From NCBI GenBank assembly GCA_002402325.1, contig DHFQ01000170.1, positions 1 to 12,211 of the forward strand: a stretch of 12,211 nt of DNA. The letters run 5' to 3'. A model generated the notes under the pieces. It saw only the letters and a program-made list of their open reading frames with translations, made no database searches and was not told the origin of the DNA. This stretch comes from Candidatus Aminicenantes bacterium UBA4820 (GTDB lineage Bacteria; Acidobacteriota; UBA4820). The position numbers and the translations under genes are program-made. Below, one piece after another: positions 6,002 through 12,211 of this stretch (position 1 is the stretch's first letter; every line of letters begins with the position of its first letter).

Positions 6002-6961
6002 ATGAAAAAAGAAGTTCTAAAAGAAAAATTTAAGGGAAGAAAAATTGCGATAATCGGCGATTTAATACTTGACAGGTTTGTCTTTGGTTCTGTTAAAAGA
6101 ATTTCTCCTGAAGCGCCAGTTCCTGTTGTAGAAGTTTTAAATGAGAAAGAAACTCTGGGTGGTTCTGCGAATGTTGCAAACAACATAAAATCGTTGGGAG
6201 GCGTTCCAATTCTAATTGGAGCGGTTGGAGAAGATAACTTTGGGAGAGAGTTTATTAAGACGATTAAAAAAGAAGGAATTGATGATAATTACATCTTAAA
6301 AGAAAGGTCTATTCCAACGGTAGTCAAAACGAGGATAATTGCACATCATCAACAGGTTTGCAGGGTTGATAGAGAAAAACCGATTGATTTTTCTCAAAAA
6401 TTGAGAGAAAAACTTATGAAGAAATTTGACGATGTGTTAAACGATGTTGATGCAGTAGTTGTTTCAGACTATGCCAAAGGAACATTCTCAAAAGATTTTC
6501 TTTTACACATTGGAAAAGAAACAAAGAAAAAGGGTATTCCCTACATAGTTGATCCAAAGCCCATCCACTTCCCATATCCTTACGCAACAATCGTTACCCC
6601 AAACAGAGGAGAAGCGGAGGGTTTCCTCAAAAAGGAGATTCAGGATGAAAATATTCTTGAATTGTTTAATGAGATAATGCAAAAAACAAACTGGAAGGCG
6701 ATTTTGTTGACACTTGGAGAAAAGGGAATGGCTCTTTATGAAAGGGGAAAAAGCAAATTTGCTAAAATTGATGCAAGGAAAAAAGAGGTCTATGATGTTA
6801 CTGGTGCGGGTGATACCGTTGTTTCAATTATGGCACTTTCGCTTGCCTCTTCACTCTCCTTTCTTGAATCAGCAAATCTTGCAAATATAGGAGCGTCAGT
6901 CGTTGTTTCAAAATTGGGAACTGCCACCTGCTCTATTGATGAACTTTTAAATGAGATTTGA
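6002..6961 (+). CDS. hldA: D-glycero-beta-D-manno-heptose-7-phosphate kinase (HldA / RfaE domain I)
   Basis: This 319-residue PfkB/ribokinase-fold enzyme should phosphorylate D-glycero-D-manno-heptose 7-phosphate to the 1,7-bisphosphate in ADP-heptose synthesis for LPS inner core. Diagnostic motifs are IGDLILDRFVFG (18-29), VKRISPEAPVPVVEV (31-45), LGGSANVANNIKSLGG (52-67), KTRIIAHHQQVCRVDRE (the HldE-type substrate region), VVSDYAKGTF, and the ATP/anion-hole motif DVTGAGDTV with catalytic Asp271. RISPEAPVP is what separates this group from generic PfkB sugar kinases. The length fits the kinase domain only. The adenylyltransferase domain found in fused HldE is absent here and should be encoded elsewhere. 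The ATG at 6002 has GAGG 8 bases upstream and follows the previous stop by one base; a TTG start at 5984 was rejected. Confidence 0.88.
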   Translation: MKKEVLKEKFKGRKIAIIGDLILDRFVFGSVKRISPEAPVPVVEVLNEKETLGGSANVANNIKSLGGVPILIGAVGEDNFGREFIKTIKKEGIDDNYILKERSIPTVVKTRIIAHHQQVCRVDREKPIDFSQKLREKLMKKFDDVLNDVDAVVVSDYAKGTFSKDFLLHIGKETKKKGIPYIVDPKPIHFPYPYATIVTPNRGEAEGFLKKEIQDENILELFNEIMQKTNWKAILLTLGEKGMALYERGKSKFAKIDARKKEVYDVTGAGDTVVSIMALSLASSLSFLESANLANIGASVVVSKLGTATCSIDELLNEI

Positions 6962-7646
6962 TGCAGAAAAAAAAGATTCAAAAAATGTTATGGAGATGTT
7001 TTCAAAAATATCTCCACGATACGATTTTCTAAACCATTTATTCTCTCTAAATTTTGATAAATTGTGGAGGAAAAAGGCTGCAGGAAATTTTACACCGCAA
7101 GATGGAGAAATCTACCTTGACCTTTGCACAGGAACGGGTGATTTTGCAATTGAATTTAAAAAGAAAAAAAAGGGTGAGGTTATCTGCCTTGATTTCTCTT
7201 TTGATATGCTCAAAGTCGCAAAAAAGAAAAGAGACGACCTTTTTCTTATCAGGGGCGATGCTCTTTTGCTTCCTTTCAAAGATGAGAGTCTTGATGGTGC
7301 GATGGTCGGTTTTGGAATAAGAAATTTTGAAGATTTAAAAAAAGGTCTTTTAGAAGTAAATAGAATTTTAAAAAAGAAATCAAAATTTGTTATTCTTGAA
7401 TTTCCAAAAAAGGTCGAGGGAATATCTGGCTTTTTTTTCAATTTCTATTTTAAAAGGATAATGCCTTTAGTGGGAAGGGTCTTTTCAAAGGATGAATTTG
7501 CTTACAGATACCTTCCTTTGAGCACTGAGTATTTTAAAAATGAAGAGGAATTAAGAACACTTTTTGATGAATGCAACTTTGAAATTCTCTCTTTCAAGAA
7601 AAGGACTTCTCAAATTGTTTTTGAAGCGGTTTTGATAAAGAGATGA
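6951..7646 (+). CDS. MenG/UbiE-type C-methyltransferase
   Basis: This 231-residue SAM-dependent methyltransferase belongs to the group that methylates demethylmenaquinone or the ubiquinone precursor. Motifs include VMEMFSKISPRYDFLNHLFS (13-32), matching the family's V-x-x-MF-x-x-I-A/S-x-RYD-x-x-N; motif I LDLCTGTGDFA (56-66); RGDALLLPFKDESLD (101-115); and VGFGIRNFEDLKKGLLEV (119-136). Given an apparently anaerobic lifestyle, menaquinone is the likelier substrate. The C-terminus is less typical: family members often end with a LTGGIVALH-like segment, here replaced by KRTSQIVFEAVLIKR. The ATG at 6951 overlaps the kinase gene by 11 bases and has no clear ribosome binding site, so it probably relies on coupling. 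Starting at the ATG at 6990 would remove the conserved valine before MEMF. A related methyltransferase with another substrate remains possible. Confidence 0.85.
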   Translation: MRFDAEKKDSKNVMEMFSKISPRYDFLNHLFSLNFDKLWRKKAAGNFTPQDGEIYLDLCTGTGDFAIEFKKKKKGEVICLDFSFDMLKVAKKKRDDLFLIRGDALLLPFKDESLDGAMVGFGIRNFEDLKKGLLEVNRILKKKSKFVILEFPKKVEGISGFFFNFYFKRIMPLVGRVFSKDEFAYRYLPLSTEYFKNEEELRTLFDECNFEILSFKKRTSQIVFEAVLIKR

Positions 7647-9955
7647 AAAAAAGAAGGTTTAGATTGATTTATAAGGGTGCTGTTCAGGGTGTTGGTTTTA
7701 GGCCCACGGTTTACAAAATTGCAAAAGAATTAAATTTGAAAGGTGTTGTGAAAAATTCCCCTTCTGGAGCAACTGTGGAAATAGAAGGTGAAGAAAAAAG
7801 CCTTGAAAAATTCATAGATTTTTTGCCTTCAAATCTTCCTGAAATAGCAAGGATTTCATCTCTTTCAAAAAAAGAGATTAAGATTAAAAACGAAGGTGAA
7901 TTCAAAATCATCTCATCCCAAAAAGGAAAAAGGAAAGATGCTTTGACCTCTTTTGATAGCAAGATTTGTCCTGATTGCAAGAATGAGATGGAAGATAAAA
8001 AAAACAGGAGATTTCACTATCCTTTTACAAACTGCACCAACTGCGGACCAAGATTCACAATAGTTTCATCATTTCCCTACGATAGGGAAAGAACATCAAT
8101 GGGATGTTTTCAAATGTGTGAAGAGTGCTTGAAAGAGTATAAGGATCCGACAAATAGAAGATACCATTCCGAAGCGACCTGCTGTCCCGACTGCGGACCT
8201 TTGCTTAATCTTCTTGACAAAAATGGTAAAATAATTTTAAGCGGTTATGAGGCAATCATAGAGTCAAGAAAACTTCTTGAAAATGGGAAAATAATTGCCA
8301 TAAAGGGAATTGGTGGTTTTCAACTTGCCTGTGATGCCCAAAATGAAAAGGCAATTAAAATTTTGAGAAAAAGAAAAAGAAGAGAGACAAAACCATTTGC
8401 AGTAATGGTCAAGGATGAGAAAGTTGCCAAAAAATGGATTTTTATATCGGATGAGGATTTTAAGTTGCTAACTTCCCCGAGAGCACCAATTTTGATTGGC
8501 AGGATGAGGAAAGATGATGCTAAAAAATCTATAGCGCCAAATTTAAAAGACATAGGAGTTTTCATTCCAACAACACCTCTGCATATTGAACTTTTTAGAG
8601 ATGCACGATACGACTCTCTGATAATGACATCAGGTAATTTAAGCGATGAGCCAATTGCAATTTCAAATAGAGAAGCATTAAAAAGACTTTCAACGATCGC
8701 AGACTATTTTCTTGTTCACAATAGGGATATTATAAGAAGGCTTGATGATTCGGTCTTTAAAAGCGATGATGATAAGCCCTTTGCATTAAGACGCTCAAGA
8801 GGATTTGTTCCGGAAAGTATAAAACTAAATTTTTGTTCCAGAAACACAGTGCTATCAACAGGTGCATTTTTACAAAATAGTGGGTGCATTTTAAAAAAGG
8901 ATGAAGCATTTTTAACACCTCACATCGGCGACCTTGACACATCATCTACAAGGGATTTTCTTTATGAATCCATAATCTCCTTTAAAAAATTTCTTGATGT
9001 CAATTTTGATGCAATAGCGATAGACCTTTCAAAAGATTATCCATCAACGATTCTGGGAGAAAAGATGGCAAAAGAAAGTAAAGCAAAAATTGTGAGGGTT
9101 CAACACCATCTTGCACATCTTGCATCGGTTTGTGCTGAGCATCAAAAATTTCCAATAAAAAAAAATGAAAAAGTATATGGAATAATTTTTGATGGGACAG
9201 GTTTGGGAACGGATATGACGAGTTGGGGAGGAGAGTTTCTTGAACTTAATTCCAACCTCGAATGGAAAAGAGTTTCTCATCTCAAGCCTTTTAATCTAAT
9301 TGGAAATGAAAAAGCGGTCAAAGAACCTTTCAGGGTTGCACTTTCACTTTTAAAAGATGAGGGATTTGAGGAGATTGCATTTAATATCTTTAATAAAAAA
9401 ATGTCAAAGAAATTTTTGAATGATCTTTGTAAAACGGGAAATTGGGAGTTATCTTCGGGGGCGGGAAGGCTTTTTGAATCTGCTGGTGCCCTGTGTAATT
9501 TAACTATTGTAAATAAATACGAAGGCGAATCGGCGATGCTTTTTGAATCTCTTGCCGAAGAATACAAAGGTAGTGTGGATATCTGGCAGGATGTAAAAAT
9601 TGAGGATAATAATCTCTTTCCAACATCAAAATTTTTTGCCTCTTTGGCAAAAAGAAGGCTAACGGAAGATAATTTAAGAAAGTTATCTCTTGAATTTCAC
9701 CTCAATTTTTCACGAATCACGGTAGAAATCGCAAAAAGAATTTTTGAGAAAAATAAAATTGTATGCCTCTCTGGTGGCTGTTTTTACAACAGGATTTTAA
9801 GAGGTGAGATAAAAAGAGGGCTTGAGAAAAATGGATTTATTCCGCTTTTGAACTATAATATACCCTCTGGCGATGGAGGAATTTCTTTAGGTCAGGCAGC
9901 GATTGCAGGTAGAAGCCTCCTCCTTCAAAAGGAGTTAAGAGAAGTAAAGGAGTGA
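7643..9955 (+). CDS. hypF: [NiFe] hydrogenase maturation carbamoyltransferase HypF
   Basis: This 770-residue enzyme, of full normal length, uses carbamoyl phosphate and ATP to carbamoylate HypE, the first step in making the cyanide ligands of [NiFe] hydrogenase. All domains are present in order. The acylphosphatase domain covers about 4-91 (VQGVGFRP, with Arg20 and Asn38). A double zinc-binding region has Cys109, 112, 131, 134, 159, 162, 181 and 184 in exactly the C-x2-C-x18-C-x2-C-x24-C-x2-C-x18-C-x2-C spacing known for HypF. The YrdC-like domain covers about 200-385 (KGIGGFQLACDA, LRKRKRRETKPFAVM). The Kae1-like domain covers about 400-765, with the H-x3-H metal site at His488/His492, FDGTG at Asp517 and SGDGG at Asp744. 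The ATG overlaps the preceding stop (ATGA) and has only a weak AAAGAG upstream. There is no sign of damage. Confidence 0.97.
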   Translation: MKKRRFRLIYKGAVQGVGFRPTVYKIAKELNLKGVVKNSPSGATVEIEGEEKSLEKFIDFLPSNLPEIARISSLSKKEIKIKNEGEFKIISSQKGKRKDALTSFDSKICPDCKNEMEDKKNRRFHYPFTNCTNCGPRFTIVSSFPYDRERTSMGCFQMCEECLKEYKDPTNRRYHSEATCCPDCGPLLNLLDKNGKIILSGYEAIIESRKLLENGKIIAIKGIGGFQLACDAQNEKAIKILRKRKRRETKPFAVMVKDEKVAKKWIFISDEDFKLLTSPRAPILIGRMRKDDAKKSIAPNLKDIGVFIPTTPLHIELFRDARYDSLIMTSGNLSDEPIAISNREALKRLSTIADYFLVHNRDIIRRLDDSVFKSDDDKPFALRRSRGFVPESIKLNFCSRNTVLSTGAFLQNSGCILKKDEAFLTPHIGDLDTSSTRDFLYESIISFKKFLDVNFDAIAIDLSKDYPSTILGEKMAKESKAKIVRVQHHLAHLASVCAEHQKFPIKKNEKVYGIIFDGTGLGTDMTSWGGEFLELNSNLEWKRVSHLKPFNLIGNEKAVKEPFRVALSLLKDEGFEEIAFNIFNKKMSKKFLNDLCKTGNWELSSGAGRLFESAGALCNLTIVNKYEGESAMLFESLAEEYKGSVDIWQDVKIEDNNLFPTSKFFASLAKRRLTEDNLRKLSLEFHLNFSRITVEIAKRIFEKNKIVCLSGGCFYNRILRGEIKRGLEKNGFIPLLNYNIPSGDGGISLGQAAIAGRSLLLQKELREVKE
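9946..9952 (+). promoter_or_regulatory. Ribosome binding site fixing the hypC start at 9958
   Basis: AAAGGAG lies 5 bases before the ATG at 9958 and straddles the end of hypF. The in-frame GTG at 9952 overlaps this site and would displace the conserved cysteine from position 2, so it was rejected. Confidence 0.85.
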
Positions 9956-9957
9956 AA

Positions 9958-10203
9958 ATGTGCCTTGCAGTTCCAATGAAACTAAAAAAAATAGAACAGG
10001 ATGTAGGATTTGTTGAAGTATCAGGGATAGAGAGAGAGGTTAGTTTGACACTCGTCCCTGAAGCAAAAGTTGGTGATTTTCTTTTAATTCACGCCGGTTT
10101 TGCAATTGCTGTAATCGATGAGAAAGAGGCTATTGAAACGCTTGATACGATAAAGGAGTATCTCTCTTACGAGGAGACAGGTGAAAAAAGAGAACATTCT
10201 TGA
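9958..10203 (+). CDS. hypC: Hydrogenase maturation chaperone HypC
   Basis: This 81-residue HypC/HypG/HupF-family protein partners HypD in assembling the Fe(CN)2CO group and hands it to the hydrogenase large subunit. The start MCLAVPMKL is the family signature; Cys2, exposed after removal of Met1, is the conserved iron-binding residue. The second conserved element, LLIHAGFAIAVID (42-54), contains His45. This argues firmly for the ATG at 9958 over the GTG at 9952. The gene follows hypF by two bases and overlaps hypD by 23 bases. The length is normal for the family (about 75-95 residues). Confidence 0.96.
   Translation: MCLAVPMKLKKIEQDVGFVEVSGIEREVSLTLVPEAKVGDFLLIHAGFAIAVIDEKEAIETLDTIKEYLSYEETGEKREHS
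10171..10176 (+). promoter_or_regulatory. Ribosome binding site supporting a GTG start for hypD
   Basis: GAGGAG lies 4 bases before the GTG at 10181, inside hypC. No in-frame ATG lies between it and the conserved CGTHT motif except at residue 34, which is too late, so GTG is the most reasonable start. Confidence 0.65.
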
Positions 10204-11278
10204 ATCGCCTCAAGTTGCAAATAAACTTTTTTACGACATAAAAACTCTTTCAAAAAAGTTAAAAGGTGATATAAAACTGATGGAGGTTTGTGGGACGCAT
10301 ACACAGGCAATAAGCAGATATGGTTTAAGAAGACTTTTGTCTGAAAATGTAAAACTCATCTCAGGTCCGGGGTGTCCTGTCTGTGTAACTCCATCATCTT
10401 ACATAGCCCACTCAATAGAACTTGCAAAAAAGGGAAACATAATCGTTACATTTGGGGATTTAATGAGGATCAATGTTTTTGATACATCGCTTGAAAAAGA
10501 AAAGGCTACGGGGTCACAGATTTTTGCAGTTTATTCTCCTCTTGATGCCCTAAAAATCGCAAGAGAAAATAAAGACAAAGATGTAATTTTTCTTGCAATT
10601 GGATTTGAAACAACCATCCCATCAATTTGTGTAACCATTGAAAAGGCAAAAAAAGAAAAGTTAAAAAACTTTAAAATTCTATCTGCCCACAAGATAATTC
10701 CCCCACCACTCCAAATTCTTGCTGAAGATGATAATCTTAAAATTGATGGATTCATCTGCCCCGGTCATGTTTCCGTGATTACTGGTTCAAGGGTCTATGA
10801 CTTTCTTCCCGAGAAGTTCGGGAAGGGTGCGGTGATATCGGGCTTTTCAGTCTTTGACATTCTTTCTTCAATAAAAGAGTTGATAAAAATGAAAATTAAA
10901 AATAGCCCAAAAAATATAAACAATTACAAAAGAGTTGTAAAAGAGGAGGGAAACATAGAGGCAAAAAAACTTATTGACAACTTTTTTGAAAAGGAGGATA
11001 CCGAGTGGAGAGGATTTGGGGTTATTAAACAATCAGGGCTAAAATTAAAAAAAGAGTGGGAAGATTTTGATGCGGGTAAAATAGAGGTTGAGTTTAAAAA
11101 GCCCGATGAGATAAAGGGATGCAGGTGTGGTGAGGTTTTAAGAGGGATAATTGCTCCAAAGGAGTGCCCTTTGATGGGAAAGGTTTGCACGCCTGAAAAT
11201 CCTGTTGGAGCATGTATGGTTTCAAGTGAAGGAAGTTGTAGTGCTTACTACAAATATGAAAGGCAATTCAATGGATAA
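10181..11278 (+). CDS. hypD: Hydrogenase maturation factor HypD
   Basis: This 365-residue iron-sulfur protein forms the scaffold complex with HypC on which the Fe(CN)2CO centre is built. Motifs are MEVCGTHTQAISRYGLR (34-50, Cys37 and His40), SGPGCPVCVTP (61-71, the redox-active Cys65 and Cys68), GFETTIP (141-147), HKIIPPPLQIL (170-180), DGFICPGHVSVITG (189-202), and a C-terminal cysteine-rich part with CRCGEVLRG (314-322), Cys329, 336, 345 and 353, which should supply the [4Fe-4S] ligands. The start is a GTG at 10181 inside the end of hypC, supported by GAGGAG at 10171-10176. The stretch after FGDLMR reads INVF, where most HypD proteins have a VPG-type sequence; this is a mild local variation. 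Length and domain content are otherwise complete. Confidence 0.96.
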   Translation: MKKENILESPQVANKLFYDIKTLSKKLKGDIKLMEVCGTHTQAISRYGLRRLLSENVKLISGPGCPVCVTPSSYIAHSIELAKKGNIIVTFGDLMRINVFDTSLEKEKATGSQIFAVYSPLDALKIARENKDKDVIFLAIGFETTIPSICVTIEKAKKEKLKNFKILSAHKIIPPPLQILAEDDNLKIDGFICPGHVSVITGSRVYDFLPEKFGKGAVISGFSVFDILSSIKELIKMKIKNSPKNINNYKRVVKEEGNIEAKKLIDNFFEKEDTEWRGFGVIKQSGLKLKKEWEDFDAGKIEVEFKKPDEIKGCRCGEVLRGIIAPKECPLMGKVCTPENPVGACMVSSEGSCSAYYKYERQFNG

Positions 11279-12211
11279 AATAATTCTCGCACACGGTGAA
11301 GGAGGAAAACTTACGAGGGAACTTATTGAAAATGAAATCTACCCTTCTTTCAAAAACGATATTTTGAAAACTTTGAGTGACTCGGCAATTTTAAAGAATT
11401 TTGGAAGGGTGGAAATTGCCTTCACAACCGATTCTTACATTGTGTCTCCAATTTTTTTTAAAGGTGGAGACATTGGAAGTTTATCAATTTCTGGGACTAT
11501 AAACGACCTTGCAGTTTCTGGAGCAAAGCCTATCGCCATCTCATTTTCCTTGATAATTGAGGAGGGATTTGAAATTGAAAAATTAAAAAAAATTATAAAA
11601 AGCGCCTCAAATACGGCAAAAAAGGCAAATGTTTTAGTCGTTACAGGAGATACGAAGGTCGTTCCAAAGGGAAAAGGCGATGAAATTTTTATAACAACTT
11701 CGGGGATTGGTATTGTTGAAAATGGAAGAAAGCTTAGCGATGATATGATTAAAGAGGGAGACAAAATTTTAGTCTCGGGTGATGTTGGAAGGCACGGAGC
11801 GACAATCGCAGCATTCAGGCACAATCTAAAAGGGAAGAATCTTTCATCGGATTGTGCACCTTTAAACAAAGTTATAGACCTTCTTTTTGAAAATGGAATC
11901 AAGCCAAAGTCTCTTCACGACCCAACAAGAGGTGGCGTTGCTACTTTATTAAATGAAGTTTCAAGAAGGGCAAAGGTGAACATTGAAATTGAAGAGGAAA
12001 AAATACCAATTTCAAAGGAAGTCGCTGGTGTATGCGAGATTTTAGGGCTTGATCCCCTTTATTTACCCTGCGAGGGAAGATTTGTTGGGTTCTTTAGAAA
12101 AAGCGACGCAAAGAAAGTAATCTCAATTTTAAAAGAGGTTGATATCTGTAAAGGCTGTTCAATCATTGGTGAAGTTAAAAAGGGAAAAAATGGAATTTTT
12201 CCTGTAACATT
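11271..12211 (+). CDS. hypE: Hydrogenase maturation protein HypE (right end cut by window)
   Basis: The first 313 residues of HypE are visible. This protein is carbamoylated by HypF on its C-terminal cysteine and dehydrates the thiocarbamate to thiocyanate using ATP. The PurM-like fold motifs are clear: LAHGEGGKL (6-14), AFTTDSYIVSPIFFKGGDIG (50-69), GTINDLAVSGAKP (75-87), IIEEGF (95-100), VVTGDTKVVPKG (123-134), LHDPTRGGVATLLNE (215-229) and LGLDPLYLPCEGR (258-270). The family normally ends about 15-30 residues later with a PRIC-type tail, so the catalytic cysteine lies outside the window. The ATG at 11271 overlaps the hypD stop region by 8 bases, consistent with coupling. Two positions look unusual: His216 in HDPTRGG, where Arg is common, and PCEGR (266-270), where the family usually has NEG-K. 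Confidence 0.94.
   Translation, partial: MDKIILAHGEGGKLTRELIENEIYPSFKNDILKTLSDSAILKNFGRVEIAFTTDSYIVSPIFFKGGDIGSLSISGTINDLAVSGAKPIAISFSLIIEEGFEIEKLKKIIKSASNTAKKANVLVVTGDTKVVPKGKGDEIFITTSGIGIVENGRKLSDDMIKEGDKILVSGDVGRHGATIAAFRHNLKGKNLSSDCAPLNKVIDLLFENGIKPKSLHDPTRGGVATLLNEVSRRAKVNIEIEEEKIPISKEVAGVCEILGLDPLYLPCEGRFVGFFRKSDAKKVISILKEVDICKGCSIIGEVKKGKNGIFPVT

Noticed and set aside
11435..11902. Minus-strand open frame of 155 codons
   Set aside because: It lies entirely opposite hypE, whose protein motifs are unmistakable. It is an antisense shadow of that gene.

Overview
The window is an AT-rich bacterial segment. A repeat-rich, more GC-rich intergenic stretch of about 780 bases is followed by one uninterrupted run of twelve co-directional plus-strand genes from position 784 to the right edge. 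Most neighbours overlap by a few bases or sit within a few bases of each other. The largest gap is 49 bases, and no terminator is visible inside the run, so it reads as one long transcription unit. The proteins are rich in Lys, Glu, Ile and Phe. A heptose-phosphate kinase suggests a diderm cell with LPS-type sugars, a MenG/UbiE-type methyltransferase suggests a respiratory quinone, and the hyp genes show that the organism makes an [NiFe] hydrogenase. An anaerobic, possibly thermophilic, diderm lineage or candidate phylum fits. The sequence alone does not let me name the species or phylum.

Positions 1-783 hold no gene I can support. They contain three families of short, hairpin-forming dispersed repeats: a 22-bp element with core CTCCTCCCATTTCAGGGG (two direct copies, one inverted, one degenerate); a roughly 46-47-bp element beginning GTCATTC and ending near GAAGAATCT (two direct copies, one inverted); and an 18-bp palindrome. 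Copies of the first two families nest around each other and form a composite inverted repeat at 371-590. A possible promoter and a good ribosome binding site lie just before position 784.

Positions 784-5567 form a membrane module: a small helical protein of unknown function, a GldA/NosF-like ABC ATPase, a GldF-like ABC-2 permease, a GldG-like auxiliary protein with a membrane anchor at each end, and a membrane-anchored DUF4340 protein with two internal repeats. Together they look like a complete auxiliary ABC-2 system with two large parts outside the membrane. The substrate is unknown. A small DUF2752 membrane protein follows (5617-6000).

Positions 6002-7646 encode a stand-alone ADP-heptose-pathway kinase (HldA/RfaE domain I) and a MenG/UbiE-like methyltransferase. 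Positions 7643-12211 hold the hydrogenase maturation genes hypF, hypC, hypD and hypE in order. HypF makes the cyanide precursor with HypE, and HypC-HypD assembles the Fe(CN)2CO group. hypE runs off the right edge before its catalytic C-terminal tail. hypA, hypB and the hydrogenase structural genes are not in the window.
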